Positions 9,938-19,873 of a DNA stretch of 64,000 nucleotides are shown piece after piece. Where the stretch lies: NCBI GenBank assembly GCA_905182435.1, contig CAJJBN010000028.1, positions 1-64,000 of the forward strand, given 5' to 3'. The position numbers were made by a program, and so were the translations under genes. The stretch's first letter is position 1, and every line of letters begins with the position of its first letter. The notes below the pieces were generated by a model, which worked only from the letters and a program-made list of their open reading frames with translations, was not told where the DNA came from and made no database searches. Origin of the DNA: Opitutaceae bacterium BACL24 MAG-120322-bin51. GTDB taxonomy: Bacteria > Verrucomicrobiota > Verrucomicrobiia > Opitutales > Coraliomargaritaceae.

Positions 9938-11479
9938 ATGCAGCTATTAAAAACGCCTCTACTTCTCGCATCCATCCTCGCACTCGGCAGCTCGGTGCTG
10001 AAAGCCGATGTGACGCTCTCTAATATTTTTGGTGATCACATGGTGCTCCAACGCGAACAAGCGAATCCCGTATGGGGCAAAGCCGACGCCGGCGAGCAAG
10101 TCACCGTATCGATAGGCGGTCAATCGCATCAAACGACGGCCAACAAACATGGACTCTGGCGTGTTAAATTGGATCCAATGGAGGCAAATGATCAACCACA
10201 GCTGCTTCAAGTGTCAGGTCTCAAAAATCAGGTCTCACTTGCAGATGTCCTCGTCGGTGAGGTCTGGATTTGCTCGGGGCAATCCAACATGCAGTGGTCA
10301 CTCACTAATACCTACAATGGAGCTGTGGAGATCGCATCCGCCAACCACCCGCAAATCCGTCTCATCTCCGTGCCGCAGGTCGGCACACAAGAGCCACAAG
10401 ACAACTTCAACGGCGCATGGAGCGTATGCTCGCCGGAGTCTGTCGGTAACTTTTCGGCAGTCGGCTATCTTTTCGGCAGTCGCATCCACAGCGCACTCGG
10501 CGTACCAGTCGGCCTGATTGACAATGCGTGGGGCGGCTCAGCTGCCGAAGCATGGGTGCCGCGCAATGCGCTGGAAGCAGACGGCGGCTACGCTGCACTG
10601 CTCAACTCGTGGGATGCAAAAGTCGCCGCTTATACAGACGAGATGCACGCGGCCAAAGTTGCCGAATATAAAGCATGGCTGGAGGCTGGTAAACCAGGGA
10701 AGGCAAAGCGTTCTCCCAGAGATTTCCGCGCTGGCCAACATCGTCCAGCCAACCTGTTTAACGGCGTATTGAATCCAACCATTGGATACGGCATGCGAGG
10801 CGTCATTTGGTATCAAGGCGAGTCCAACGCTGGCCGCGCCACCCAATACCGTGACCTCTTCCCGCTAATGATTAGTTCGTGGCGCGACCTCTGGCAGCAA
10901 GGCGACTTTTCGTTCTACTGGGTGCAACTCGCCGACTACCAGGCAGAAGCCTCCGAGCCAAGCGACAGTGCCTGGGCCGAACTGCGTGAAGCGCAAACAA
11001 TGACGCTCGCCCTACCCAATACCGGGCAAGCTGTGATCATTGATGCCGGCGAAGGACGCGATATCCACCCACGCGACAAAACCACTGTCGCCAATCGCCT
11101 GGTCCGGCTCGCACTCGCCAACGATTACGGCTATTCAATCGATGCGCTCAGCCCACGCTACGCATCCATGCAGGTCAAGGACAGCGCCATCGCCCTCACC
11201 TTCGATCATGTCAGTGGCCAAGGGCTTTGCTCCTTCGACATCAAACAGCCAATTGGTTTCACGATCGCTGGCGCAGACAAGGTCTTCGTCCAGGCCGATG
11301 CCAAGATCATCGGTAAGAATAAAGTGCACGTTTCCAACGCGAATGTATCGAGCCCAGTCGCGGTGCGCTATGCATGGGCCAACAACCCAAAGGCAAATCT
11401 CTATGATCGCAACGGCCTGCCAGTCACGCCATTCCGCACGGATGATTGGCCGGGCATCACCGCCAATGCCGTCAAATAA
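9938..11479 (+). CDS. secreted sialate O-acetylesterase family protein
   Basis: A 513-residue SGNH-type carbohydrate esterase with a signal peptide (about residues 1-23, ending LKA). Catalytic Ser is S116 in CSGQSNMQW; the Asp/His pair lies in AGEGRDIHPRDK. Other family motifs: FGDHMVLQRE near the N terminus, IDNAWGGSAAEAW and GVIWYQGESNAGR. Such enzymes remove acetyl groups from sialic acids or from plant and algal polysaccharides. In this type of bacterium a role in degrading exported or algal glycans is plausible, but no glycoside hydrolase gene is adjacent, so the substrate is unknown. It is followed after 19 bases by a small secreted protein on the same strand. Confidence 0.9.
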   Translation: MQLLKTPLLLASILALGSSVLKADVTLSNIFGDHMVLQREQANPVWGKADAGEQVTVSIGGQSHQTTANKHGLWRVKLDPMEANDQPQLLQVSGLKNQVSLADVLVGEVWICSGQSNMQWSLTNTYNGAVEIASANHPQIRLISVPQVGTQEPQDNFNGAWSVCSPESVGNFSAVGYLFGSRIHSALGVPVGLIDNAWGGSAAEAWVPRNALEADGGYAALLNSWDAKVAAYTDEMHAAKVAEYKAWLEAGKPGKAKRSPRDFRAGQHRPANLFNGVLNPTIGYGMRGVIWYQGESNAGRATQYRDLFPLMISSWRDLWQQGDFSFYWVQLADYQAEASEPSDSAWAELREAQTMTLALPNTGQAVIIDAGEGRDIHPRDKTTVANRLVRLALANDYGYSIDALSPRYASMQVKDSAIALTFDHVSGQGLCSFDIKQPIGFTIAGADKVFVQADAKIIGKNKVHVSNANVSSPVAVRYAWANNPKANLYDRNGLPVTPFRTDDWPGITANAVK

Positions 11480-11498
11480 GATTCAGACCATTCATATT

Positions 11499-11957
11499 AT
11501 GCTCAACAAAATCGTCCTCACCCTCACACTCCTCTGCTGCTTCGGCCACTCAGCTCACGCCAACATCAATGAATGGGTTGGCCTCTATCGTGGCGTCGGC
11601 GCAGTCGAACAGACCGATGGTAAGCGCCACGAAATACAATGTGAGCTACAGATTAGTGAAACGAGCATCACTACGTCTCCCGAAATGCTCCAGCTGACAT
11701 ACTCAGATGAAGGGGTGGCTACTATTAAAATCCAAAATCTCAGTTGTGCGCCAAAGCATTTAATAGTTCAACTAACTGACAAGGCACTTGGCATTCCGGC
11801 ATTGTTTGCGCATCCGATTTCGATCAAACTACACAAGGAGCCAGGCGGATTTAATGAAATGCTAATTGCTGGCGACCTCGTAGAATACGACGTAAGCTAC
11901 GTGCAAGAGCCCAAGATCATCAGCACCCTGCACTTGAAGCTAGGCAAGCTGCAGTAA
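11499..11957 (+). CDS. small secreted protein of unknown function
   Basis: A 152-residue product with a clear signal peptide (MLNKIVLTLTLLCCFGHSAH, cleavage after about AHA). The mature part is about 130 residues, rich in beta-type alternation (TITTSPEMLQLTYSDEG; HLIVQLTDKALGIPALF) and without recognisable catalytic motifs. The frame is open far upstream within the esterase gene, but that part is antisense-like noise; the ATG at 11499 precedes the signal peptide. Being 19 bases behind the esterase suggests cotranscription. No family recognised. Confidence 0.6.
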   Translation: MLNKIVLTLTLLCCFGHSAHANINEWVGLYRGVGAVEQTDGKRHEIQCELQISETSITTSPEMLQLTYSDEGVATIKIQNLSCAPKHLIVQLTDKALGIPALFAHPISIKLHKEPGGFNEMLIAGDLVEYDVSYVQEPKIISTLHLKLGKLQ

Positions 11958-11972
11958 CTCGATCTCGATACG

Positions 11973-12485
11973 ATGCAAAACGATTGCACCTTCTCCGATT
12001 GTCGTAGCTATCGCTACACCCTGCTGCATCGCTGGGATGAACTGTTTGAGCGCCGCCGTGCGCTCTTCATCTGCCTCAACCCATCCACCGCCGACGAAAA
12101 TCAGCTCGACCCGACACTTACGCGGATCAAATCATTTTGTGGGCGACTCGGTGCCAACGAGTTCTTGATGCTCAACATCTTCGCCTACCGCGCGACTGAC
12201 CCCAAAAATATGATGGCGATCGAAGATCCTATCGGCCCTGAGAATGACGCGCAGATCACGGCTGCGATCACCGAAGCCTACGAGCTGAACAATGGGCACT
12301 TGGACATCGTCGGCGGCTGGGGGAATCACGGTCTGCACATGGATCGTCAAAACGCGATCTTAGCATTGCTAGAGCCTTTCCGCGAACGCCCGAACTTAAA
12401 TATTTCCTGTCTCGGTAAGAACGCCAATCAAAGCCCCAAGCACCCCCTCTACATCGCTGCGCATCGGGCGTTTGAAGTATTGTAG
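11973..12485 (+). CDS. DUF1643 domain protein
   Basis: A 170-residue cytoplasmic protein matching the DUF1643 pattern: CRSYRYTLLHRWDE near the N terminus, ALFICLNPSTADENQLDPTL, then FLMLNIFAYRATDPKNM, and a later GGWGNHG. The family is common and scattered in bacteria and phages, with no established biochemical role. It starts 15 bases after the small secreted protein. Upstream bases (GATCTCGATACG) hold no strong ribosome site, so the start is the best guess rather than certain. Confidence 0.85.
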   Translation: MQNDCTFSDCRSYRYTLLHRWDELFERRRALFICLNPSTADENQLDPTLTRIKSFCGRLGANEFLMLNIFAYRATDPKNMMAIEDPIGPENDAQITAAITEAYELNNGHLDIVGGWGNHGLHMDRQNAILALLEPFRERPNLNISCLGKNANQSPKHPLYIAAHRAFEVL

Positions 12486-12505
12486 GAGGATAGCTTTACA
12501 GTATA

Positions 12506-12575
12506 GGGCACGCTCTGTCGTTGCCGCCAAATAGAGTCAACGCAGGGCCGCGCACGGCAATAACGGAGCATTGCT
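12506..12575. repeat. REP/MITE-like element, GTCGTTGCCGCC family
   Basis: Imperfect inverted repeat whose ends read CTGTCGTTGCCG and, on the other side, GGCAATAACGGAGCATTGC. It is related to the much better conserved element at 54111-54194. It lies between the DUF1643 gene and the end of asd. The same spacer (12486-12718) also has the motif shared with 9813 and 53355, and a hairpin with CTGGG/CCCAG arms near 12674. Confidence 0.55.
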
Positions 12576-12718
12576 GAAACGGCCAAGTCACACGCAACAG
12601 GCCCGGATTTCTGTAGCGAGCTGGTTTACCCCGCGATCGTTTGCGATGCACTAGTCGACCTAGGAGCATGTGATTCTGGGATAAACCCAGTCACAACCTA
12701 AGAGCAGCACTTCAGGCA

Positions 12719-12754
12719 CAAAAAAGCGGATGTCCCACATTGGAATCACCCGCT
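12719..12754 (-). terminator. Probable intrinsic terminator of asd
   Basis: Read on the minus strand, AGCGGGTG pairs with CATCCGCT (one G-U pair) and is followed by TTTTTT. It lies 27 bases beyond the asd stop codon. Confidence 0.7.
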
Positions 12755-12780
12755 AGATCAATGTAAAGGCGTCGCCTTCG

Positions 12781-13796
<1,016 letters not shown>

Positions 13797-13803
<7 letters not shown>

Positions 13804-14342
13804 TTGATTTTATAAAGGAAAACGGCCGTGTAAAACAAAGCTGTGAGGCCTTGTCAATCACGCCGACACATCGTCAAGTAATCGTTTCGATTCAGCGACA
13901 GGAACTTGCGCTTATTTTCGATGGCGTGCTGCAGCGCGTTTTTTCGATCTCGACCTCGAAGAATACGCCCTCCTGCAAGGCGGATTCGTATGGCACACCG
14001 CTCGGGCTGCACGCGATGGCTGACAAGATCGGCGCTGGCGAACCACTCGGCATGGTGTTTAAGGGCCGCGTGCCGACAGGGCAGATTTTTTCAGAATTTC
14101 ACGAGAACGAGCAACTGCGCAACCTGATAACCACCCGCATCATCCGCCTGCGCGGGTTGGAACCTGACAACAGCGGCACAGGCTGTGATAGCTACGCGCG
14201 CTATATTTACATCCACGGCAGCAACCACGAGGACCGGATCGGAGAGCCCTTTAGCGGCGGTTGCGTCGAGATGCTCAATACAGAGGTGGTTGAACTATTT
14301 GAGGCGGTGGCAGAGGGTGACCTGATTTGGATTTGCACCTAG
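13797..14342 (+). CDS. L,D-transpeptidase (YkuD) domain protein
   Basis: A YkuD-type domain of about 160 residues without signal peptide. Candidate catalytic residues are H140 (YIYIHGSNHEDRIGEP) and C156 (PFSGGCVEM). The usual family motif is S/T-H-G-C-x-R; here it reads S-G-G-C-V-E, so the His next to the Gly-Cys and the Arg are both changed. Proteins of this kind form 3-3 peptidoglycan cross-links or attach proteins to the wall, but a cytoplasm-like N terminus leaves the location open. The ATG at 13797 overlaps the divergent asd start; an alternative TTG start at 13851 would still include the whole domain (from about QVIVSIQRQELALI). Confidence 0.75.
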
Positions 14343-14449
14343 GCCATAAGAATGGCAAAAATCAACAGGGCTTGAAACTTCCCCTCAATTACCGCCAATT
14401 AAAATAAAGTAAGTTCTTCCTCGGCCTATATTCCACATCTTTCATTATT

Positions 14450-15712
14450 ATGAAACGCTCGTCACTTTTCCTCACCCTAGGAGTCTGGTTCGCCAGTATC
14501 GCCCTCGCCTTCTTTATTGGTCGTGCGCTATCATCGACGGGCGCACGCACCGAACGAACAGCATCCGAAGCATTGGGTGCCGGTCAAATACAAGAGGCCA
14601 GGCGTAGCGCCCCAGCGCGAGCGGATACAGTTGGGGCCTCTGCGGACGAAGAGGAAGCGGCAGCGACGCTTGAGCAGCTGCGCAGTCAGAGCAGCGAAAT
14701 GACCCGTCAGTTACTCAATGCGGCCTTTGCAGTACCGATCTCAGATCCCGGCAGATCAGAGACGATCAACCAGCTACTGGAACAACTAGCCGCCTCGGAT
14801 CCATTGGCAGCACTTGAGATTACTGAGAGCATCGCTTCGCGGCGCGACGCCGAGCTCGCACGCAACAATATCTTAAAAGTATGGGCGAGCAATGAGCCGA
14901 TGGCGGCATTGGCTTGGGCTGACAGCGCCTTAGCGGATGTACCGTACAACCTGCGCAACTCACAGATGGAAGCTATCATCCAGGGGTTTGCTGAGACCAA
15001 CCCCAAAGGCGCATTCAACTATGCGAATGCCATGAGCGAAGCAAATAGCTCCGAGTTACGCCTAAAAAACCGCCTCCTGAGCGAAGTGATCGAAACACAG
15101 ATTCGCGGCGGCGGGCTCGAAGAGGCACACGCAACGATCGCACTGATGGTCGATGGTCCCAGTAAAGACAACTTACAACGCGAACTGGTCAACGAATGGG
15201 CCGCCTTTGACCCTGTGAGTGCTGCGGCCTATGTGCAAGGGCTCGGCAGCGATGCCAGCACTGGCATGAAGACCGCCTTAATCGGTGAATGGGCAGAGAG
15301 CGATCCCGCCGCCGCTGCCGCATGGTTGAGCAACCTATCCGCAGAGGACCCTGCCTACAGGCAAGCGACCACTCAGATCACACGCGAATGGACCCGCTAC
15401 GACCTGACGGCCTCCTCCGAGTGGCTCAACTCCCTACCGGCCTCACCAGAATTGGACCGCGCCGTCGCCACCTACACGTATCGCGCTGCCCAAGAAGACC
15501 CACCGACCGCAATGAGCTGGGCAGAGTCGATTAATAACGTAAACATGCGCAATAGGATGATGCAACAAGTCGCCGCCAATTGGAAAAACGACGATCCGGA
15601 AGGCTTTACCAACTACCTAGACAATAGCGATTTGAACGAGAAAGAGCGCGAGCAATTAAAAACAGCCAAATCATGGCACTCTTCCGGCCATGGCTGGGGA
15701 AGCCGGCGGTAG
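14450..15712 (+). CDS. membrane-anchored repeat protein (W-x-x-x-D-P alpha-helical repeats)
   Basis: A 420-residue protein with an N-terminal signal anchor (LFLTLGVWFASIALAFFIG, about residues 5-23), a low-complexity linker, then at least seven helical repeats of about 30-35 residues with the consensus W-x-x-x-D/N-P-x-x-A-x-x-W/Y. Examples: WASNEPMAALAWADS, FAETNPKGAFNYANA, WAAFDPVSAAAYVQG, WAESDPAAAAAWLSN, WKNDDPEGFTNYLD. Such repeats are common in verrucomicrobial proteins and form a superhelical scaffold. No enzymatic motif is visible, so a protein-binding role in the periplasm is inferred. The stop codon lies just before a sugar-transferase remnant on the other strand. Confidence 0.7.
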   Translation: MKRSSLFLTLGVWFASIALAFFIGRALSSTGARTERTASEALGAGQIQEARRSAPARADTVGASADEEEAAATLEQLRSQSSEMTRQLLNAAFAVPISDPGRSETINQLLEQLAASDPLAALEITESIASRRDAELARNNILKVWASNEPMAALAWADSALADVPYNLRNSQMEAIIQGFAETNPKGAFNYANAMSEANSSELRLKNRLLSEVIETQIRGGGLEEAHATIALMVDGPSKDNLQRELVNEWAAFDPVSAAAYVQGLGSDASTGMKTALIGEWAESDPAAAAAWLSNLSAEDPAYRQATTQITREWTRYDLTASSEWLNSLPASPELDRAVATYTYRAAQEDPPTAMSWAESINNVNMRNRMMQQVAANWKNDDPEGFTNYLDNSDLNEKEREQLKTAKSWHSSGHGWGSRR

Positions 15713-15719
15713 ACAAAAA

Positions 15720-15887
15720 GTAAGCCGATTTTGGTGGAAAGATCACCTGCACTGCGGTCTTCAGTGAAATCCAAATATCCAGCCAGAACGACCAACCGCG
15801 AATATACTCTAAGTCGTCGCGCACACGCTCTTCGATCAGTGCCAGTTCGGTCACTTTGCCACGAAAGCCTTTTACTTTACCAGTTCC
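15720..15887 (-). pseudogene. C-terminal remnant of a polyprenyl-phosphate sugar transferase
   Basis: About 56 codons on the minus strand match the end of WcaJ/EpsL-type initiating sugar transferases: KVKGFRGKVTELALIEERV, then DDLEYIRGWSFWLDIWISLK and a closing PPKSAY. Everything before the Gly-Phe-Arg-Gly motif (the membrane segments and most of the catalytic domain) is missing, and the frame runs on past the normal C terminus without a stop. It therefore cannot be functional. It abuts an orphan RfaH/UpxY-type NusG gene, which normally heads capsule or exopolysaccharide operons, suggesting that such a locus once existed here and was deleted. Confidence 0.75.
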
Positions 15888-15978
15888 GTGATGCTGGGTT
15901 TCACAAAATGGCGGGTACGGTAAATATTTACCGTTGTCATAATGCCCTCGAAGCGTAGCAGTGAGGATACTGCCTATT

Positions 15979-16521
15979 ATGCCGACTCCGCCAGATAGCT
16001 CCCTTCCCGCCGCTCCTCTCGACTGGTTTTGCCTACGCACGCAAACCAAGCGTGAGCATATTGCCGCCGCGATTCTCGCAAAAATCGAATCCGTTGAGGT
16101 CTTTTGTCCGCGTATTAGTCAGATCAAGAAAACCCGGACTGGCAAAAAACGCTTTGTGGAGGCGATGTTTCCGGGTTATATCTTCGCTAAGTTTTCGCTG
16201 CGCGATAATTATCGCCGTGTCATCCATACACAAGGCGTCAGTCAACTCGTGCAACAAGGCGAGCGCCGCGCACTACCCGAACAGCTGATCGAAGATCTCC
16301 GCGCCAGTGTGCCCGAAGGTATCATCGAAGTACCTGATCTCAGTATCGTACCAGGCGCACAGGTTAAGTTCTCATCTGGCTCTCTACAAGGCCTCAACGG
16401 CAAAGTGCTCGCACAACTTTCCGCGACCAACCGCATCCAAGTGCTACTCGAGTTCCTCGGCAACGAGATCACAGTAGCTGTCAGTGCCGACGATGTACTA
16501 CTCGATGCTGACGCAGAATAA
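15979..16521 (+). CDS. NusG-like antiterminator (RfaH/UpxY type)
   Basis: A 180-residue specialised NusG paralogue. The N-terminal NGN domain starts with DWFCLRTQTKREHIAA and includes VEAMFPGYIFAKF; the C-terminal KOW domain begins at IVPGAQVKFSSGSLQGLNGK. Such proteins ride on RNA polymerase and reduce pausing and termination in long surface-polysaccharide operons. None follows: the next same-strand gene is 3.3 kb away and unrelated, and only a sugar-transferase fragment lies upstream. It may act in trans on a distant operon. The ATG at 15979 is preceded by GAGGAT; a GTG at 15961 is the alternative start. Confidence 0.85.
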   Translation: MPTPPDSSLPAAPLDWFCLRTQTKREHIAAAILAKIESVEVFCPRISQIKKTRTGKKRFVEAMFPGYIFAKFSLRDNYRRVIHTQGVSQLVQQGERRALPEQLIEDLRASVPEGIIEVPDLSIVPGAQVKFSSGSLQGLNGKVLAQLSATNRIQVLLEFLGNEITVAVSADDVLLDADAE

Positions 16522-16784
16522 GGCCACATCCAGAAATTTTTACTCAAATAGAGATCACGCGACTCAATAAGATTCGCGCGCAAGGCCCCGACGACGTCAT
16601 CTTAACAATTACCAGAGTGAAGCAAGAAGTGCACGGCCACTGGCTGCGCGACCACCTCGACGAATCGCCAACGATGCGATGCAGATAGCGAATCCAGCGC
16701 ATTTTTGACAGGCAACAACATTAGGCATGAGTTCTCAGACCTCGCCACTCTACGGCTCAATAAGCTTCAATGATCAGGGTATTA
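16522..16784. other. Spacer with a short possible gene fragment
   Basis: A plus-strand frame of about 50 codons ending at 16688 has a coding-like composition (RLNKIRAQGPDDVILTITRV) but no start codon with a ribosome site and no family I recognise. It may be another leftover of the lost locus next to the NusG-like gene. Nothing else is visible before the convergent TPR gene. Confidence 0.3.
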
Positions 16785-17684
16785 CTAATGCGCGTGTCGT
16801 GTCGTGGCGTGACGATGCGCCTTTTCCAGCATCTGGACCTTCTCTTCCAAGCTCGCCTCTACTGGCAAGGTCTCAACTGCCGCTTTTGGCTGAAAGCACT
16901 GCCACAACGGAATATTCAACTCGTCCTCCAACTCGCGAATACGGTCGTAGATGATCGGCTTCTGAGCATAGGGATCATCCGGCAGGTCAGTATGCAATTG
17001 TTTAAGAAAGTCATACGCCTCGGCATTCTTGCCCTCACGACGTAGTAGTTCGCCATAAATACGAGCAGCAAAATACGGCGCATCGGATTGCTGCGAAGCC
17101 AGTAGAAACCACTTCGCGGCATTGGGTGCATCTTTCAAGCGATTCAAATAAATCTGCCCGACTTCCAAATAGAGCTTCGCTTTCTCGGGGTGAAATTCAC
17201 GAGCGCGTGCCAGCATCGCAAAAGCTTGCTCCGCTTGCTCACGATCCAGCGCCTGCTGACGGCTCTCCGGCACATCCGTATAGCCACCCTCTTCCTGGAT
17301 CCGCCAATTCGGCACATCGTAAGCAATCATGCGCGCACCATTGATCCAGAAAAACTCGGGGCGCGGGTCCAGCGTTGTCACGAGCCGGACCATCGCATCG
17401 AGCTTCACGCGATCGCGGCGTTCCCAAATCGTATTGGTGCGAATCCATAGAAAGTCCGCCATCACCGCACGGAAGCCACCGAGCACACCAACGATGAGAC
17501 CCTGCCCGAGCGCACCTTCGATCGCCTGCAGATTCATCTCCGGCTGCCGTGCCTTGACGACCTGCCATGCCGGCGCTTCGATCGGCCGAGTGGCTGCGCC
17601 CAACACGATCAAAACAAACAGCACGGCGCAGACACTACGCAGGCGCAGAAATATAAAATGAGTGAGACAGCTACTGGCAAACAT
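16785..17684 (-). CDS. membrane-anchored TPR-like protein
   Basis: A 299-residue protein with one N-terminal membrane segment (VCAVLFVLIVLGAATRPIEA), then a helical domain. A conserved-looking part (RAVMADFLWIRTNTIWERRD) is followed by tetratricopeptide-like repeats (EQAEQAFAMLARAREFHPEK, AKLYLEVGQIYLNRLKDAP, YFAARIYGELLRREGKNAEA). It begins 3 bases after the stop of an ABC permease gene and ends the acylphosphatase-ABC operon, so it may be an accessory part of that transporter. No catalytic motif is visible. The C terminus is short and His/Arg-rich. Confidence 0.75.
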   Translation of the reverse strand: MFASSCLTHFIFLRLRSVCAVLFVLIVLGAATRPIEAPAWQVVKARQPEMNLQAIEGALGQGLIVGVLGGFRAVMADFLWIRTNTIWERRDRVKLDAMVRLVTTLDPRPEFFWINGARMIAYDVPNWRIQEEGGYTDVPESRQQALDREQAEQAFAMLARAREFHPEKAKLYLEVGQIYLNRLKDAPNAAKWFLLASQQSDAPYFAARIYGELLRREGKNAEAYDFLKQLHTDLPDDPYAQKPIIYDRIRELEDELNIPLWQCFQPKAAVETLPVEASLEEKVQMLEKAHRHATTRHAH

Positions 17685-17687
17685 CCT

Positions 17688-18530
17688 CTAGATCTCCCGT
17701 TTTTTGAAGTTCACCTGCGCAAGCAAGATGAATGCGACGGTATAGATCAGTCCGTAGCCGACAATCTGCAGCACCGTGCTGGTAGGCAGCGGAGTACTAG
17801 AAGCAAACACCAACTGATCGCCGACATTGAACAATTGAAAATTCGGAAAGATCAAGCCGAGCACGCGCACCAACCACGCGCCGACGCCCGCCTCCATCGA
17901 CGAGTACGCATCCCGCGCGATATATTGCAGTTGGCAAATAATCAGCATGAAGAACGAAACCACCACAGTGTAGAGATTCGTATTGGAGAAGCTGGCAATA
18001 AACAGAGCGATCGCGCTCAAGATGCCGAACTTCATCCACTGCAGCAGGCCAAAGATAAATAAATCACCGTAGCGGATCAAACGCCCATCGACGAATTCCT
18101 CACCGAGCCGCGCCATCAGGATTGTTTCACGCCAATAGAGAATGCCACTCAGCACCAGTATGATGACGGTGGTAAAGACCAGCATCAGCATATGCGCGCC
18201 AAGGAATTTACCCGCGAGGAACTCCAGCTTATAGATTGGCTTGGCCAACATCGTCAGCGCCGTGCGATTCTCGATTTCGCTAAAGAACAGCTGCGTCGTG
18301 GCTGCAATCGACAGAATCGAGCCGAAAAAGAACAGCGCGCCAAAGCCGAAGTCGGTGACGAACTTGAGCTCGCCCGTGCCAAAGTCGAACTGTTGAAAGA
18401 AGGTCGAACTCGCCACCAGCGCCACCGATATCAACAGCAATGAATTGAAAAACTTCTGCCGCACCGCCTCGAGAAACGTATTACCAGCGATCAGCCGAAT
18501 ACGAGAAATAGAATTCATTAATTCGCTCAT
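17688..18530 (-). CDS. ABC-2 type transporter permease
   Basis: A 280-residue membrane protein with about six hydrophobic segments (for example LLLISVALVASSTF, VLVFTTVIILVLSGILY and VVSFFMLIICQL). The N terminus (IRLIAGNTFLEAVRQKFFNS) is typical for ABC-2/NosY-like permeases. Its start overlaps the stop of the ATP-binding gene by four bases (ATGA), so the two are translationally coupled. Substrate unknown; related permeases export drugs, polysaccharides or act in copper-site assembly and gliding, none of which is suggested by the neighbours. Confidence 0.88.
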   Translation of the reverse strand: MSELMNSISRIRLIAGNTFLEAVRQKFFNSLLLISVALVASSTFFQQFDFGTGELKFVTDFGFGALFFFGSILSIAATTQLFFSEIENRTALTMLAKPIYKLEFLAGKFLGAHMLMLVFTTVIILVLSGILYWRETILMARLGEEFVDGRLIRYGDLFIFGLLQWMKFGILSAIALFIASFSNTNLYTVVVSFFMLIICQLQYIARDAYSSMEAGVGAWLVRVLGLIFPNFQLFNVGDQLVFASSTPLPTSTVLQIVGYGLIYTVAFILLAQVNFKKREI

Positions 18531-19417
18531 TGTGTGCCTCCTTCTGTCTGTGAATCAGTGCTGCGTGCGGCCTCGCGTTGTTCGACTTCTTGTAAAAAGA
18601 GCGAATCCAAACTCAATCGCGGCTGCTCCACTCTACAAAGCGTCCCACCCTGCTCAGCAATCGTCTTCTCCACAGCTGCTCGCCCCTCGGCGCTCAGACC
18701 TTCAACCACCAGCGACTGCGCATCTTTCTCCTGCACCAAATCGTCGACGCGGCCCTCGCGAACCAACTTGCCACGATGAAGAATTGCCACACGGTCGCAC
18801 AGCCCTTCGATTTGCGCCAATAAGTGTGAGCAAAGCAGCACAGTCTTACCGCGCCGTTTCAGCTCGCGGATGATCTCCGCAATCGCTGCCGATCCAAGTG
18901 GATCAACGCCAGCCGTCGGCTCATCGAGAATCACCAAGCGTGGATCATGCACTAGCGCTTGTGCCAGTCCGATGCGCTGCAACATCCCCTTCGAATAAGT
19001 GCCGACACGGCGATGTGCGGCTTCGGTCATGCCAACCAGTTCGATCACCTCATCCACCTGCTTAGCGATGTTGCCACGCGAAACGCCACAAATGCGAGCG
19101 TAGAAGCGCACCAGCTCGCGGCCAGACAAGTAGCGGTAGAAATACGGTGCTTCGGGCAGAAAGCCGACACTATGCCGCGCGGCCACGGTGTGGCTAGGCT
19201 TGCCGTAGATCTGGCACTCGCCGACTGAGGCATCGAGCAGACCGAGGACGACCTTGATCGTGGTACTCTTGCCCGAACCGTTCGGCCCAATTAGGCCGAA
19301 AATTTCGTTATCGCCAACTTCGAGATTCAAATCGTCGACCGCGCGGAGCTTCACCCCACGCATACCGATCGAAAAATCCTTGGTCAGGCCCTTAATACTA
19401 ATCGCTGGATGACTCAT
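18527..19417 (-). CDS. ABC transporter ATP-binding protein
   Basis: A 296-residue ATPase. Walker A is GPNGSGKSTT, the signature is YSKGMLQRIGLAQAL (a YSKGM variant common in ABC-2 exporters), Walker B is RLVILDEPTAGVD, and the switch His is in LLCSHLL. The C-terminal extension (QSLVVEGLSAEGRAAVEKTI) is of the DUF4162-like regulatory kind. The frame continues upstream, but the homology begins at MSHPAISIKGLTKDFSIG (19417), one base after the acylphosphatase stop. It powers the adjacent permease. Confidence 0.92.
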   Translation of the reverse strand: MSHPAISIKGLTKDFSIGMRGVKLRAVDDLNLEVGDNEIFGLIGPNGSGKSTTIKVVLGLLDASVGECQIYGKPSHTVAARHSVGFLPEAPYFYRYLSGRELVRFYARICGVSRGNIAKQVDEVIELVGMTEAAHRRVGTYSKGMLQRIGLAQALVHDPRLVILDEPTAGVDPLGSAAIAEIIRELKRRGKTVLLCSHLLAQIEGLCDRVAILHRGKLVREGRVDDLVQEKDAQSLVVEGLSAEGRAAVEKTIAEQGGTLCRVEQPRLSLDSLFLQEVEQREAARSTDSQTEGGTQ

Positions 19418-19418
19418 A

Positions 19419-19700
19419 TTATTGTAAAATACGAAAACTTTGGCAGGTGCGTGGGCCGCTGTCGGTCTTGATCTCAAACTGGCGGATGTAGCTTTTTAAC
19501 TCTTCGGCCACCGCCTCTTGGAAGGCCTGAATTTCAGACTCCTCACCCTCGACACAGAGATGCACACGTCCATCAGTGAGATTTTGCACCGTGCCAGCCA
19601 CCTCGAAGCCCTTCGCCACGCTCATGGTCTGATAGCGAAACCCGACGCCTTGGACGTGGCCTTCGAACCAACAATTCATACGGAAAACACTTGAAGTCAT
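19419..19700 (-). CDS. acylphosphatase
   Basis: A 93-residue small enzyme that hydrolyses acyl phosphates. The catalytic Arg is in the phosphate-binding loop GHVQGVGFRYQT, and the catalytic Asn is in VQNLTDGRVHL. The ATG at 19700 (MTSSVFRMNCWFEGHV) gives the normal length; an upstream extension to 19736 has no family support. It is the first gene of the operon with the ABC transporter. With pta present at 5 kb, acetyl phosphate is one conceivable substrate, but this is inference. Confidence 0.92.
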   Translation of the reverse strand: MTSSVFRMNCWFEGHVQGVGFRYQTMSVAKGFEVAGTVQNLTDGRVHLCVEGEESEIQAFQEAVAEELKSYIRQFEIKTDSGPRTCQSFRILQ

Positions 19701-19873
19701 ACTTAGAAAATAGGGGAGAGCGTGCAGGATTGGCACAACAGTTGCGTTAAAATCTTATTATATATGCCTGCCTTCGCAGTTCAATCAAAGCAAAATCAGC
19801 TCAAACTGAAAAGGGAGTTGATTTTTGAAATCAGAAATACAGATTCAGCGACATCGGATCTGATCCGAACACT

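Noticed and set aside
11040..11498. N-terminal extension of the small secreted protein into the esterase gene
   Set aside because: Composition is out-of-frame noise (Ser/Pro/Arg-rich), and a signal peptide begins exactly at 11499.
16522..16688. Fifty-codon frame after the NusG-like gene as a real gene
   Set aside because: No start codon with ribosome site and no recognised family; kept only as a spacer note.
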